The position numbers were made by a program, and so were the translations under genes. The notes under the pieces were generated by a model. It saw only the letters and a program-made list of their open reading frames with translations. It had not been told where the DNA came from and ran no database searches. From Ideonella sp. (GTDB lineage Bacteria > Pseudomonadota > Gammaproteobacteria > Burkholderiales > Burkholderiaceae_C): DNA of 64,000 bases. The stretch spans positions 868,001 to 932,000 of the forward strand of contig JABTUC010000001.1 in assembly GCA_015075545.1 (NCBI GenBank), read 5' to 3'. Position 1 is the first letter of the stretch. Every line of letters begins with the position of its first letter. This document shows, piece by piece, positions 20,206 to 29,826 of the stretch.

Positions 20206-21564
20206 TTATGCGGTGCGCAGTTCGTGGGCCCAGGCGGCCGGGTCGGCCAGCGGTCGCAGCCGCTGCGCGCCGCCGTCGGCATCGCGCAGCGGCTTGATCG
20301 CCACCATGCCATGCGCCAATTCGTCGGCGCCGAACACCAGCGCGAAGCGCGCGCCGCTGGCGTCGGCACGGCGGAACTGCGCCTTCATGCTGCCCTGGCC
20401 TTCGGGGCCGGCGGCGTGCATCTGCACGCTGACGCGCTGGCTGCGCAGCGCCTCGAGCAGCACCAGCGCACGCGGCAGTGCCGCGGCGTCGGGGATCACC
20501 GCATAGGCCATCGGCGCAGCGTCGGGCAGCGGCAGCTTCAGCTCCTGCATCAGCAGCAGCAGGCGCTCGATCCCCAGACCGAAGCCGATGGCCGGCGTCG
20601 GCTTGCCGCCGAGCTGCTCGAACAAGCCATCGTAGCGGCCGCCGCCGCACACGGTGCCCTGCGAGCCGAGCTGATCGGTCACCCACTCGAACACCGTCAG
20701 GTTGTAGTAGTCCATGCCGCGCACCAGGCGCGGGTTGACGCGGTACTCCAGCCGCACCGCGTCGAGCGCGGCACGCACGGCATCGAAGTGCGCCAGCGAC
20801 TCGCGGCCGAGGAAATCCATCAGCTTCGGCGCCGCGTCGATCACCGGCTGCATCGCCGCGTTCTTGCTGTCGAGGATGCGCAGCGGATTGCTGTGCAGGC
20901 GCCGCCGCGCGTCGGCATCGAGCCGATCGGCGTGCGCCTCGAAGTGCGCGACCAGGGCGGCGCGGTGGGCCGCACGTTCGTGGCTCTGGCCCAGGCTGTT
21001 CAGCTCGAGCCGCACGTGCCGGCCTTCGACCAGGCCCAGGCCCTGCCACAGCCGCCGCGCGAGCAGGATGATCTCGGCGTCGACGTCGGGGCCGGGCAGG
21101 CCGAGTGCCTCGACGTCGAGTTGGTGGAACTGGCGGTAGCGCCCTTTCTGCGGCCGCTCGTGGCGGAACATCGCGCCCAGGGTCCACAGCCGCAGCGGGC
21201 CGTTGTACAGGGCGTTGTGCTCGATCATCGCGCGCACGATGCCGGCGGTGGCCTCCGGGCGCAGCGTCAGCTCGTCGCCGTTCATCGCGTCGCGCCAGGA
21301 GTACATCTCCTTCTCGACGATGTCGGTCACCTCGCCCAGCCCGCGCACGAACAACGCGGTGGGCTCGACCACCGGCGTCAGCAGGTACTGGTAGCCGTAG
21401 GCGCCGAGCACCTCGCGCACCACCTGCTCGAACCACAACCACAGGCCCGAGTCGGGCAGGCGCTCCTTGCGCACCACCTGCGCGGGCAGGATGTCGTTCA
21501 TGCCCTTCACCGCGGGCAGCGCCGCGGCAGCGGACCTGGCAGCGGTCTTCGGGCCGGCCGCCAT
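20206..21564 (-). CDS. hisS: Histidyl-tRNA synthetase
   Basis: A class II aminoacyl-tRNA synthetase that charges tRNA-His. I choose the ATG at 21564 (452 residues), which overlaps the ispG stop as TGATG. Features in order: VKGMNDILP start of the catalytic core, [14 protein letters not shown] (motif 2 side), [20 protein letters not shown], the histidine-site region [26 protein letters not shown], motif 3 [12 protein letters not shown], and a C-terminal anticodon-binding domain. The N-terminal 20 residues before VKGMNDI are an Ala-rich extension. Confidence 0.96.
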   Translation of the reverse strand: MAAGPKTAARSAAAALPAVKGMNDILPAQVVRKERLPDSGLWLWFEQVVREVLGAYGYQYLLTPVVEPTALFVRGLGEVTDIVEKEMYSWRDAMNGDELTLRPEATAGIVRAMIEHNALYNGPLRLWTLGAMFRHERPQKGRYRQFHQLDVEALGLPGPDVDAEIILLARRLWQGLGLVEGRHVRLELNSLGQSHERAAHRAALVAHFEAHADRLDADARRRLHSNPLRILDSKNAAMQPVIDAAPKLMDFLGRESLAHFDAVRAALDAVRLEYRVNPRLVRGMDYYNLTVFEWVTDQLGSQGTVCGGGRYDGLFEQLGGKPTPAIGFGLGIERLLLLMQELKLPLPDAAPMAYAVIPDAAALPRALVLLEALRSQRVSVQMHAAGPEGQGSMKAQFRRADASGARFALVFGADELAHGMVAIKPLRDADGGAQRLRPLADPAAWAHELRTA

Positions 21565-22847
21565 CACGCGGACGCCCCGGCGGCGTAGCGGCGTGCGACG
21601 TAGTCCTCGACGATTCTCTGGAACTCCTGCGCGATCGAGTCGCCGCGCAGCGTGACGGCCTTCGTCCCGTCGATGAACACCGGCGCGGCCGGCGCCTCGC
21701 CGGTGCCCGGCAGGCTGATGCCGATGTCGGCGTGCTTGCTCTCGCCCGGACCGTTGACGATGCAGCCCATCACCGCCACCTTCATGCTTTCGACGCCCGG
21801 ATAGCGCGCCTTCCAGATCGGCATCTGCGCGCGCAGGAAGCCGTCGATCTGCTGCGCCAGCTCCTGAAACACCGTGCTGGTGGTGCGGCCGCAGCCCGGG
21901 CACGCGGTGACGCTGGGGTTGAAGGTGCGCAGGCCGAGCGCCTGCAGCACTTCGAGGGCGATCGCCACCTCCTGCGTGCGCGGCTCGCCGGGCTGCGGCG
22001 TCAGCGAGACGCGGATGGTGTCGCCGATGCCTTCCTGCAGCAGCAGCGCCAGCGCGGCGGTCGAGGCCACCGTGCCCTTGGTGGCCATGCCGGCCTCGGT
22101 GAGCCCGAGGTGCAGCGCGTAGTCGCAGCGCGCGGCCAGCGCGCGGTACACGCTCACCAGATCCTGCACCCCGCTGACCTTGCAGCTGATGACGATCTGC
22201 CCGCGGCTCATGCCGAGCCGGTGCGCCGCTTCGGCCGAGCCGATGGCCGAGCGCACCAGTGCCTGATACATCACCTGCCGGGCGTCCCACGGCTGCGCAC
22301 GGCGCGCGTTCTCGTCCATCAGCGCGGCCAGCAGTTCCTGGTCGAGGCTGCCCCAGTTGACGCCGATGCGCACCGGCCGGTCGTGGCGCAGCGCCACTTC
22401 GATCATCTGCGCGAACTGCCGGTCGTGCTTGTCGCCCTTGCCGACGTTGCCCGGGTTGATGCGGTACTTCGACAACGCGCGCGCGCACTCGGGGTGGTCG
22501 GCGAGCAATCGATGGCCGTTGTAGTGGAAGTCGCCGATCAGCGGCACGTCGACGCCCATGCGGTCGAGCTGCTCGCGGATGTGCGGCACCGCCTGCGCCG
22601 CTTCGGGCGTGTTGACGGTGATGCGCACCAGCTCCGAACCGGCCTGGGCCAGCTCCTTCACCTGGATCGCGGTGGCGATGGCGTCGACCGTGTCGGTGTT
22701 GGTCATCGACTGCACGCGCACCGGTGCATCGCCGCCGATGGTGACCACGCGCGCACCCCACGCCACGCGCGCCTGGCGCGTGCGATGCCGCCGCGGCGCG
22801 GCACGCTCGATGGCGCAATCGGCGAGCGCGGGGTCGATCGAATTCAT
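21564..22847 (-). CDS. ispG: 4-hydroxy-3-methylbut-2-enyl diphosphate synthase
   Basis: IspG is the penultimate enzyme of the MEP isoprenoid pathway; a [4Fe-4S] cluster reduces 2-C-methyl-D-erythritol 2,4-cyclodiphosphate to HMBPP. The 427-residue protein has an N-terminal TIM-barrel part ([18 protein letters not shown]) and a C-terminal reductase part with cluster ligands Cys316 and Cys319 (CPGCGR) and Cys362 ([11 protein letters not shown]), with the fourth ligand expected at Glu369. The stop codon shares a base with the hisS start; rodZ ends 10 bases upstream of the ATG. Confidence 0.97.
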   Translation of the reverse strand: MNSIDPALADCAIERAAPRRHRTRQARVAWGARVVTIGGDAPVRVQSMTNTDTVDAIATAIQVKELAQAGSELVRITVNTPEAAQAVPHIREQLDRMGVDVPLIGDFHYNGHRLLADHPECARALSKYRINPGNVGKGDKHDRQFAQMIEVALRHDRPVRIGVNWGSLDQELLAALMDENARRAQPWDARQVMYQALVRSAIGSAEAAHRLGMSRGQIVISCKVSGVQDLVSVYRALAARCDYALHLGLTEAGMATKGTVASTAALALLLQEGIGDTIRVSLTPQPGEPRTQEVAIALEVLQALGLRTFNPSVTACPGCGRTTSTVFQELAQQIDGFLRAQMPIWKARYPGVESMKVAVMGCIVNGPGESKHADIGISLPGTGEAPAAPVFIDGTKAVTLRGDSIAQEFQRIVEDYVARRYAAGASA

Positions 22848-22857
22848 CGGGCCGGCC

Positions 22858-23802
22858 TCACTTCAGTTCGACGCGCACGATGTTGTCGCGATTCGGCGTG
22901 CCCAGCACCACCGGCTTGCCACGAAACGTCACCGCGGTCGCCGGCCCGTTGCCGATCACCAGCCGCAGCGGCAGCGCGCCGTCGAGCCCGACCGCCTCGC
23001 CCGGCGCCAACGTGCGCGACAGCAGCACGGTGCCGCGCGCATCGCGCGCTTCGACCCACGATGCTTCGCTGGCGCGCACCACGGCGATGCCCGCCGGTGG
23101 CGAGTCGGCAGCCGCACTGGCACCAGCGTCGGCCGCATGCACGGTTTCGGCGCCGGGGCCGGGCGCGGCCGGCATGGCCGCAGCGGGCTGCGCAGCCTGC
23201 GCGGCTGGCGCGGGTGCCGCTGGGGCCACCGCTGCGATCTGGCCAGGCTGCTGTTCGGGCGGCGTGCTCGTCGGCGCCGGCGTCGATACCTGAGTCGGCG
23301 CTGGTGGCACGGGCGACTTCGCCGGCGCTGCCGTGGGCAGGTCGAGCCTCGGCAGCGGCGGCAGCGCACTCCACAGCGAGCCGAGCCGCGGCCCCAACGC
23401 GAAGGCCACCGCTGCCGCCAGCAACAGCGCAACCAGCCAGAACACCGGCTGCTGCCAGAGCTGCACTTCGCCGGGTGGCTCCATGCCGGGGCGATCGCGG
23501 AACGGCGCCTTCAGGCCGCGATCGACCCGCTCGAGCAGCGCGTCGGGCACCGCCGGCAACAGTTCGAGCACCGGCTTCGCATCGATCTTCAGAGCGCGGC
23601 AAACGCTGTTGGCCAGGGCACGCACGAACGTGGCGTCGGTCAACTCGGCGTAGCGCCCGGCTTCGAGCGCCTCGAGCTTGGCCTGCGGCACCTTGATCGC
23701 CGCCGCCAGCGCCGCGATGTGCAGACCCTGGCGCTCGCGCGCCGCGCGCAGCAGCGCGCCCGCGCTGCGTGCGTCGGAGCCCGCCACCGCGCCCTCAGTC
23801 AT
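22858..23802 (-). CDS. RodZ-like cytoskeletal/HTH membrane protein (DUF4115 C-terminus)
   Basis: The 314-residue protein has an N-terminal Xre-like helix-turn-helix domain (about residues 14-72, [18 protein letters not shown]), a polar linker, one transmembrane helix (about 119-136) and a long Pro/Ala-rich periplasmic stretch. It ends in a small DUF4115-type beta domain (from about 235, with [19 protein letters not shown]). RodZ links MreB to the elongation machinery and cell shape. The neighbours pilW upstream and ispG downstream match the usual rodZ locus. It overlaps pilW by 8 bases. Confidence 0.88.
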   Translation of the reverse strand: MTEGAVAGSDARSAGALLRAARERQGLHIAALAAAIKVPQAKLEALEAGRYAELTDATFVRALANSVCRALKIDAKPVLELLPAVPDALLERVDRGLKAPFRDRPGMEPPGEVQLWQQPVFWLVALLLAAAVAFALGPRLGSLWSALPPLPRLDLPTAAPAKSPVPPAPTQVSTPAPTSTPPEQQPGQIAAVAPAAPAPAAQAAQPAAAMPAAPGPGAETVHAADAGASAAADSPPAGIAVVRASEASWVEARDARGTVLLSRTLAPGEAVGLDGALPLRLVIGNGPATAVTFRGKPVVLGTPNRDNIVRVELK

Positions 23803-24601
23803 CGTAGCGACCCCGCTCGTAGGCGGCGGTTTCGGGCGCCTGCGGGAAGCGATTGCGCAACTGGCGACCGTAGTCGCGCGCGCCGAGCTGGTTGCCCAGC
23901 TTGTTCTCGATGCGCGCGGCCAGCCACAGCGTCTGCGCGTTGGAGTACTCCGCCACCGCGTTGACGCGGCCGATGTAGAAGCGAGCGCGCTCGTAGGCGC
24001 CGCGGTGATACAGCACGTCGGCCAGATTGAACGCTGTCACCGGGCTGCTCGGGTCGAGCTCGTACGAGCGCGCCAGGCTCTTCTCGGCGTCGGCATAGGC
24101 ACCGGTGCGCGCCTGGCAAACGCCCTGCGCCATCAGCGTGCGCGACAGGCCCGCGTAGCGCGGCGTCGCGATCGCCTGCTGAAACATCGCGAACGCCTCC
24201 GACATGCGCCGGTTCTGGCACAGGAACCAGCCGTAGTTGTGCATCGCGTCGGGGTCGCGCGGGTTGAGCTGCAGCGCACGCTTGAAGTTCTCCTCGGCCC
24301 GGCGAACGTCTCCCTGGCTCTGGTAGACCAGGCCACGCAGGTTGTAGGCCTCGGGCAGGTCCGGTTTCACCGCCAGCGCCAGCTTGACCTCGTCGAGCGC
24401 CGTATCGAGCTGACCGCGGGCGTAGTAGCCTGACGCCAGTTCCATGCGCACGTGCGCGCGACGATCGGCCTCGGTCTGCTCGGCACCCGAGCGCTCGTAG
24501 CTCACCGGTTCGCTGGAGGTCGTGACCGTCGACGCGCACCCCCACAACCCGCCCAACAGGGCCAGCGCGGTGATCGCATGGGCCAGCTTCGCTCGCTTCA
24601 C
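23795..24601 (-). CDS. pilW: Type IV pilus biogenesis/stability lipoprotein PilW (PilF-like TPR)
   Basis: A 268-residue outer-membrane lipoprotein with tetratricopeptide repeats that helps multimerise the PilQ secretin. It starts at a GTG (24601) overlapping the rlmN stop as GTGA. The signal peptide ends LWGC, with the lipidated Cys at 22. TPR motifs are evident, such as [30 protein letters not shown] and [19 protein letters not shown]. No other pilus genes are in the window, but this locus (rlmN-pilW-rodZ-ispG) is the usual site of the gene. Confidence 0.9.
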   Translation of the reverse strand: MKRAKLAHAITALALLGGLWGCASTVTTSSEPVSYERSGAEQTEADRRAHVRMELASGYYARGQLDTALDEVKLALAVKPDLPEAYNLRGLVYQSQGDVRRAEENFKRALQLNPRDPDAMHNYGWFLCQNRRMSEAFAMFQQAIATPRYAGLSRTLMAQGVCQARTGAYADAEKSLARSYELDPSSPVTAFNLADVLYHRGAYERARFYIGRVNAVAEYSNAQTLWLAARIENKLGNQLGARDYGRQLRNRFPQAPETAAYERGRYDD

Positions 24602-25734
24602 TCGTTGCTCCTGTGGATCGTCGCCGGCCGCGCCGGCAGCAAGGGGATCGTGCCACGAGCCCGCCGCTGCGCCACGTGCGTGCGGTCACGCACCTCGCCG
24701 GCGAGCTGGCCGCATGCAGCGGCGATGTCGTCGCCGCGCGTGCGGCGCACCGTCGTGACGATGCCGGCGGCGCGCAGCACCTCGGCGAACGCCGCCACGC
24801 GTTCGCGCGGCGAACGCCTCAGGCCCGAGCCGGCGAACGGGTTGAACGGAATCAGGTTGACCTTGCACGCGACGCGATCGCGCACCAGCCGCACCAGGGC
24901 CTGCGCCTGCTGAGGCGAATCGTTGACACCGTCGAGCATCACGTACTCGAAGGTGATGAAGTCGCGCGGTGCGGCGTCGAGGTAGCGCGCGCAGGCGTCG
25001 AGCAGTTCGGACAACGGGTACTTGCGGTTCAGCGGCACCAATTGGTCGCGCAGCGCATCGTCGCTCGCATGCAGCGACACCGCCAGCGCCACCGGGCAGT
25101 CGGTGCGCAGGCGGTCGATCATCGGCACCACGCCGGAGGTCGACACCGTGACACGGCGGCGCGACAGGCCGTAGGCATGGTCGTCGAGCATCACGCGCAG
25201 CGCCGGCACCAGCGCACCGTAGTTCTGCAGCGGCTCGCCCATGCCCATCATCACCACGTTGTCGATCGCCCGCTCCTCAGCGCCCAGGCCGAAGCGCGCC
25301 CGCAGATGATGCTCGGCGAACCAGAGCTGGCCGACGATCTCGGCCGTGGTGAGATTGCGGCTGAAGCCTTGGTGGCCGGTGGCGCAGAAGCGGCAGCCGA
25401 CCGCACAGCCGGCCTGCGACGAGACGCACAGCGTGCCGCGGTCGGCCTCGGGGATGAAGACGCTCTCCACCGCGTTGCCGCCACCGACGTCGAACAGCCA
25501 CTTGATGGTGCCATCGTCGGAGGCCTGTTCGCTCGCCACCGGCGGCGGCGCCACCAGCGCCTGCGCCGGCAAGCGCTCGCGCAGCGAGCGCGCGAGGTCG
25601 GTCATCTGCGTGAACTCGGCCACGCCGCGCTGGTGGATCCAGCGAAACAACTGCACGGCGCGAAACGGCCTCTCGCCGAGCCGCTCGCAGAAGGCGATCA
25701 GGGCGTCGCGGTCGAAGTCGAGCAGGTTGACCAC
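24598..25734 (-). CDS. rlmN: Dual-specificity RNA methyltransferase RlmN (23S A2503 / tRNA A37)
   Basis: A radical-SAM enzyme that makes 2-methyladenosine in 23S rRNA and some tRNAs. The 378-residue protein carries the cluster motif CAVGCRFC (Cys110, Cys114, Cys117), GEPLQNY for SAM binding, and the C-terminal [14 protein letters not shown] segment with the methyl-carrying Cys. The start is a GTG at 25734, giving [19 protein letters not shown]. It lies 15 bases after ndk and overlaps pilW by four bases. Confidence 0.96.
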   Translation of the reverse strand: MVNLLDFDRDALIAFCERLGERPFRAVQLFRWIHQRGVAEFTQMTDLARSLRERLPAQALVAPPPVASEQASDDGTIKWLFDVGGGNAVESVFIPEADRGTLCVSSQAGCAVGCRFCATGHQGFSRNLTTAEIVGQLWFAEHHLRARFGLGAEERAIDNVVMMGMGEPLQNYGALVPALRVMLDDHAYGLSRRRVTVSTSGVVPMIDRLRTDCPVALAVSLHASDDALRDQLVPLNRKYPLSELLDACARYLDAAPRDFITFEYVMLDGVNDSPQQAQALVRLVRDRVACKVNLIPFNPFAGSGLRRSPRERVAAFAEVLRAAGIVTTVRRTRGDDIAAACGQLAGEVRDRTHVAQRRARGTIPLLPARPATIHRSNE

Positions 25735-25749
25735 ACCGAACGGGCGCCC

Positions 25750-26175
25750 TCAGCGGTCGTAGACGGCCATGCCCGGGAAGAAGAACGCCACCTCGACAGC
25801 CGCTGTCTCGGGGGCATCGGAGCCGTGCACCGCATTGGCATCGATGCTGTCGGCGAAGTCGGCGCGGATGGTGCCCTTGGCCGCCTTCTTGGGGTCGGTG
25901 GCACCCATCAGTTCGCGGTTGCGCGCGATCGCGTTGTCGCCCTGCAGCACTTGGATCATCACCGGGCCCGAGGTCATGAACTTCACCAGGTCGGTGAAGA
26001 ACGGACGCCCCTTGTGCACTGCATAGAACGCCTCGGCCTCGCCGCGCGACAGGTGCGCCATGCGGGCGGCGACGATCTTCAGGCCGGCGGCCTCGAAGCG
26101 CGCCAGAATCTGGCCGATCGCGTTCTTGGCAACGGCATCGGGTTTGATGATCGAGAGCGTGCGCTCGACGGCCAT
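25750..26175 (-). CDS. ndk: Nucleoside diphosphate kinase
   Basis: Ndk transfers the gamma-phosphate of ATP to nucleoside diphosphates through a phospho-histidine. The 141-residue protein begins [14 protein letters not shown] and has the active-site signature NAVHGSD with catalytic His117. A GGAG ribosome-binding site precedes the ATG by about six bases. Ndk heads the ndk-rlmN-pilW-rodZ-ispG-hisS-yfgM-bamB run. Confidence 0.97.
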   Translation of the reverse strand: MAVERTLSIIKPDAVAKNAIGQILARFEAAGLKIVAARMAHLSRGEAEAFYAVHKGRPFFTDLVKFMTSGPVMIQVLQGDNAIARNRELMGATDPKKAAKGTIRADFADSIDANAVHGSDAPETAAVEVAFFFPGMAVYDR

Positions 26176-26216
26176 TCAGGTCTCCTCGGAATCCAGGTGC
26201 ATCAGGTCAACAAATA

Positions 26217-26222
26217 ATTCTA
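26217..26222 (-). promoter_or_regulatory. Candidate -10 of ndk operon
   Basis: TAGAAT on the minus strand lies 41 bases before the ndk ATG in an unusually AT-rich patch of the 87-base gap after rluB. No recognisable -35 is seen at 17 bases. Confidence 0.38.
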
Positions 26223-26262
26223 GCGACGATGCGGCGTCACGCTGCGCGTGCGCCATGCACGC

Positions 26263-27882
26263 TCAGCGCCGGCGGCGGCCGCGGCCGCCACCACCGCCGC
26301 CGCTCATCTGCTTGTGGAAGGCATCGGCACCGATGTAGCCAACCGAGGTCTGCATCGGATCGGGCTGGCGCTCGCCGCCACCGCCCTTGCCGCTACCGCG
26401 GCGGCCACCGACGCCCAGACCGCGCGGCTTCTGCACGCCGCGCTTGTCGTAGGTCTGCTCCAGCGGGTTCGGGATCGGTCCGTCCTCGGAAATCTCGCGG
26501 CGCGGCTGCCGCGCCTCGCGAATGGCGCGGCGATCGAAGGTCTGCTGCAGCGGATTGGGGATCGAGGCGAAATCGAGATTGTCCTCGTCGTCGTGCGGCC
26601 GCGCGCCCTGCGGTGCGGGCGCGCCGTCGCGCGGGCCGCGCGGGTCGCGTCCGCGATCGCGCCGGTTGCGGTTGTTCGGCCGGCCGTTGTTCTGGTTGCC
26701 CTGCTGGCGCGGCCCGCCGACCAGGGCTTGCAGCGTCTGCATGTCGCTCGCCGGCAGATCGACCCAGAGCCCGCGGCGCAGGCCGCGTGGCAGCACGACG
26801 CAGCCGTAGCGGATGCGGATCAGCCGGCTCACCGCCATGCCCAGCGATTCGAACATGCGACGCACCTCGCGATTGCGCCCTTCGGTGATGACGACGCGGT
26901 ACCAGTGGTTCGCGCCTTCGCCACCGCCGTCTTCGATCGAGCGCATCGCGGCGCGCTGGCCGTCGATGTCGACGCCTTCGAGCAGTTGTTCGCGCTGTTC
27001 GTCGCTCAGGGTGCCCAGCACGCGCACCGCGTACTCGCGCTCGACGCCGAAGCGCGGATGCATCAGGCGGTTGGCGAGGTCGCCGGAGTTGGTGAACAGC
27101 AGCAAGCCTTCGGTATTGATGTCGAGGCGCCCCACCGATTGCCACTTGCCCTCGTGCAAGCGCGGCAGGCGGCGGAACACCGTGGGCCGATTCTGCGGAT
27201 CGCCGTGCGTGACGATCTCGCCGGCCGGCTTGTGATAGACCAGCACGCGCGCGCGCGGCGGCGCGATGCGCACCTTCACCGGCTGGCCGTTGACGCGGAT
27301 CTGGTCGCGCGCGGTGATGCGCTGGCCGATGTGCGCGCTCTGGCCGTTGACCGTGATCTGGCCATCGGCGATCAACTGCTCCATGTCGCGCCGCGAGCCG
27401 ATGCCGGCCTGCGCGAGCACCTTGTGCAGCTTGGGCGCATCGGGCATCGCCGCCAGCACGCGCTTGGCAGGCTCGGCCTGCGGCTCCGGCGCGGGCTCGC
27501 TGTCGTAGGCGCCGGACACGACATCGGAAAACCGCTCGCCCGCCTCGACCGGCGTCCAATCGGCGGGCGCAGCCGACTCGCCGCTGTCGTCGTCGTCCGT
27601 CTCGTCGTCATCGTCGAAGTCGTCGTCTGCGTCGGCGCTGGCGGTGATCTCGACGGCCGCCTGTTCGCCGCGGTTGCGCCGCCCGCGACGGCGATTGCGG
27701 TTGCGTCGCCGCGGCTGCTGCGCGTCGCCGCTGCCGGCCGACCGCTCGCCGGCCGCATCGCCCGCCGCTGCCGTGGCGGGCGGCGATGCCGCAGCGTCGG
27801 CGTCGGCACGTGGCGCATCGGATGGCGCCGGCGGTGACGCCGACAACACGGGGGCAGACGGATCGGGTTCGTTGGGATTCAT
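26263..27882 (-). CDS. rluB: 23S rRNA pseudouridine synthase B with long low-complexity tails
   Basis: RluB makes pseudouridine at position 2605 of 23S rRNA. The 539-residue protein is about twice the length of the catalytic unit. Residues 1-145 are a low-complexity extension with a basic block RRRNRNRRRGRRNRG (58-72) and an acidic block of Asp and Glu (85-102). The S4 RNA-binding domain begins near 150 (LHKVLAQAGIGSRRDMEQL), and the catalytic Asp254 sits in GRLDINTEGLLLF. The C-terminal ~140 residues are rich in Arg, Asn, Gly and Pro and end in a Gly/Arg tail. The start overlaps the scpB stop as ATGA. Confidence 0.92.
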   Translation of the reverse strand: MNPNEPDPSAPVLSASPPAPSDAPRADADAAASPPATAAAGDAAGERSAGSGDAQQPRRRNRNRRRGRRNRGEQAAVEITASADADDDFDDDDETDDDDSGESAAPADWTPVEAGERFSDVVSGAYDSEPAPEPQAEPAKRVLAAMPDAPKLHKVLAQAGIGSRRDMEQLIADGQITVNGQSAHIGQRITARDQIRVNGQPVKVRIAPPRARVLVYHKPAGEIVTHGDPQNRPTVFRRLPRLHEGKWQSVGRLDINTEGLLLFTNSGDLANRLMHPRFGVEREYAVRVLGTLSDEQREQLLEGVDIDGQRAAMRSIEDGGGEGANHWYRVVITEGRNREVRRMFESLGMAVSRLIRIRYGCVVLPRGLRRGLWVDLPASDMQTLQALVGGPRQQGNQNNGRPNNRNRRDRGRDPRGPRDGAPAPQGARPHDDEDNLDFASIPNPLQQTFDRRAIREARQPRREISEDGPIPNPLEQTYDKRGVQKPRGLGVGGRRGSGKGGGGERQPDPMQTSVGYIGADAFHKQMSGGGGGGRGRRRR

Positions 27883-28547
27883 GGCTGTGGTGTCGAATCG
27901 GACGGCGACGTCACCTCGTCAGGGTTTGCAATCTGCATCGGATCGGCCGCGGTCTCGGCCACCGCCTGGGCATCGAGCTCGAGCGCGCCCTGGCCATCGC
28001 CGAGCCGCGCCAGCAGCGCCGGCGGCGCGGCACCGGGCGGGCCTTGCAGCGCGGGCAGTTCGTCGAGCCGAGCCAGGCCGAGGTCGTCGAGGAACTGTCT
28101 CGTGGTGGCATATAGCGCAGGCCGGCCCGGCGACTCGCGCGTGCCGATCGCCTCGATCCAGCCGCGATCCTCGAGCTGCTTGATGATCGGCCCGCTGACG
28201 GTGACTCCGCGAATCTCCTCGATGTCGCCACGCGTCACCGGCTGCCGGTAGGCAATGATCGCCAGTGTTTCCATCGCGGCGCGCGAGTAGCGCGCCGGTC
28301 TCTCGGGGTTCAGCCGTTCGAGCGCCGCGCCGACGTCGCTGCGACTCTGGAATCGCCAGCCGCTGGCCAACGACACCAGCTCGACGCCGCGGTCCTGCCA
28401 GTCGCGCGCGAGTTCGTCGAGCAGCGCCTGGATCGCATCGGGAGCAGGCTGGTCGTCGAACAACGCGGCCATGTCGCGCAACGTCAGCGGCTGCTGCGCA
28501 CACAGCAGCGCCGCTTCGAGCACATGCTTGGCCCCGAGGGTACTCAT
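27879..28547 (-). CDS. scpB: Segregation and condensation protein B
   Basis: ScpB binds ScpA and the SMC ATPase in chromosome condensation. The protein has two winged-helix domains; the conserved stretch ETLAIIAYRQPVTRGDIEEIRGV and GRPALYATT in the second half are typical. I use the ATG at 28547 (222 residues, MSTLGAKHVLEAALL); another ATG lies four codons upstream. The C-terminal tail is acidic and Ala-rich. scpA is not in the window. It is preceded by a long structured leader and overlaps rluB by four bases. Confidence 0.92.
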   Translation of the reverse strand: MSTLGAKHVLEAALLCAQQPLTLRDMAALFDDQPAPDAIQALLDELARDWQDRGVELVSLASGWRFQSRSDVGAALERLNPERPARYSRAAMETLAIIAYRQPVTRGDIEEIRGVTVSGPIIKQLEDRGWIEAIGTRESPGRPALYATTRQFLDDLGLARLDELPALQGPPGAAPPALLARLGDGQGALELDAQAVAETAADPMQIANPDEVTSPSDSTPQP

Positions 28548-28773
28548 TCGTCGTTGCATCGGCCGGCCGGCGCCGCAGCGCGCCGCGATCGGCGTCCCTG
28601 GTTCGCTAGGATGTCGGCGCCACGCCCCTCGGCGCGGCAGGTTTCATGGTGCTACGTGGGCCGGCCCCGGCCGGCGTGGTGCGCGGATGTCGACGCACTG
28701 CTTTCTCATCGGCCGCCTTGGCCGATCGCTTCGGCGGCGGCCGCGCCCAAGGCGCGCTTTGGGCGTCATTGTA
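28548..28773 (-). promoter_or_regulatory. scpB leader region with -10 box and hairpin
   Basis: The gap between scpB and rluD carries a minus-strand TACAAT at 28768-28773. It is followed at once by a hairpin CGCCCAA/TTGGGCG (28744-28750 and 28759-28765) and then by GC-rich inverted repeats such as GGCCGGCCCCGGCCGGC. If TACAAT is the -10, the scpB mRNA has an untranslated leader of about 200 bases. No known riboswitch was recognised. Confidence 0.35.
28644..28709 (-). CDS. Possible 21-residue leader peptide upstream of scpB (speculative)
   Basis: In the leader of scpB an ATG at 28709 is preceded by AAGG with a six-base gap and opens a 21-codon frame reading MRKQCVDIRAPRRPGPAHV plus two residues. 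Its stop overlaps a further ATG (ATGA) that opens a 13-codon frame. The peptide is basic and Pro-rich. Short open frames are expected by chance in GC-rich DNA, so this is a lead rather than a confident gene. Confidence 0.2.
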   Translation of the reverse strand: MRKQCVDIRAPRRPGPAHVAP

Positions 28774-28795
28774 GCGCGCTCACCGCGCGAGCGGG

Positions 28796-29776
28796 CTACG
28801 GCGACAACCCCTGCTGCCAAGCACGACGCAGATCGGGCGGCAACGGGCTCTCGAAAGCCAGGGCACGGCGATCGATCGGGTGCGCGAACGCCAACCGGTG
28901 CGCGTGCAGTCCCTGGCGCTGCAGGCCCCAGCGGCCGGCACCGCCATACAGAGCGTCACCTACCAGCGGGTGGCCGCGCCACGCCAGGTGCACGCGAATC
29001 TGGTGGGTGCGCCCGCTGTGCAGCGTGCATTGCAGGCCGCAGGCGTCGTGGCCGCGCGCCAGGCAACGCACGTCGGTGCGCGCGGGCTTGCCGCCGGCGA
29101 CCACCGCCATGCGCGTGCGCTGCTGCGGGTCGCGGCCGATCGGCGCTTCGATCGTCGTTTCGCGCCACGCCGGCACGCCGTGCGCCAAGGCGTGGTAGAT
29201 GCGCTGCACCTCGCGCGCCGCGATCGCACGCACCAGCGCCGTCATCGCAGGCGTGGTCTTGGCCACCACCATCAGGCCGCTGGTGTCCTTGTCGAGCCGG
29301 TGCACGATGCCCGCGCGCGGCAGCGCGGCGGCGTCGCGGTGGTGCGCCAGCAGGCCATTGAGCAAGGTGCCCGACCAGTGGCCCGCAGCCGGGTGCACCA
29401 CCAGGCCGGCGGGCTTGTCGAGCACCAGCAGGTGCTCGTCCTCGAAGCGGATCGACAGCGGTATCGGCTCGGGCCGGAACGCCAGGGCCTGCGCCGTCGG
29501 CCACAGCGTCACCTGCAGGTGCTGGCCGGCCTTGACGCGCCGCGCAACGGTGGCGACGGCTGCACCGTCGAGCAACACGTGGCCTTGCGCGATCACGCCC
29601 TGCAGGTGGCTGCGCGAGAACTCCGGCGCCAGCGTCGCCAGCAGCTTGTCGACGCGCTGGCCGTGCGCCTGGGCGTCGAGCCGCCACTCGCGCCGCTCGG
29701 GCTCGAGCGCATCGGGCTCGGCCGCCGCATCGTCGTCGCGATCCACCGTCGCCGACGCGGCTGTGGGGTGCGTCAT
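28796..29776 (-). CDS. rluD: 23S rRNA pseudouridine synthase D
   Basis: RluD modifies positions 1911, 1915 and 1917 of 23S rRNA. I take the ATG at 29776 (326 residues). An S4 domain (QRVDKLLATLAPEFSRSHLQ) precedes the catalytic domain, with Asp162 in HRLDKDTSGLMVVAK and the C-terminal GRTHQIRVHLAWRGHPLVGD. The start is divergent from bamD across only 50 bases, the arrangement usually seen for rluD and bamD in proteobacteria. The frame reaches further upstream, but that part overlaps bamD antisense and is not family-like. Confidence 0.95.
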   Translation of the reverse strand: MTHPTAASATVDRDDDAAAEPDALEPERREWRLDAQAHGQRVDKLLATLAPEFSRSHLQGVIAQGHVLLDGAAVATVARRVKAGQHLQVTLWPTAQALAFRPEPIPLSIRFEDEHLLVLDKPAGLVVHPAAGHWSGTLLNGLLAHHRDAAALPRAGIVHRLDKDTSGLMVVAKTTPAMTALVRAIAAREVQRIYHALAHGVPAWRETTIEAPIGRDPQQRTRMAVVAGGKPARTDVRCLARGHDACGLQCTLHSGRTHQIRVHLAWRGHPLVGDALYGGAGRWGLQRQGLHAHRLAFAHPIDRRALAFESPLPPDLRRAWQQGLSP

Positions 29777-29782
29777 TAGAAT
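29777..29782 (+). promoter_or_regulatory. Candidate -10 of bamD
   Basis: TAGAAT directly abuts the rluD start codon on the other strand and lies 44 bases before the bamD ATG. A -35, if any, would fall inside the rluD coding sequence. Confidence 0.35.
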
Positions 29783-29826
29783 CGCCTCGCCAACTGACTG
29801 GGCCGCCGCCGCGGCCCCGATGCCCG

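Noticed and set aside
19636-21588. 650-codon plus-strand frame opposite hisS and yfgM
   Set aside because: Shadow frame; the translation lists His/Arg/Leu-rich sequence typical of antisense GC-rich reading.
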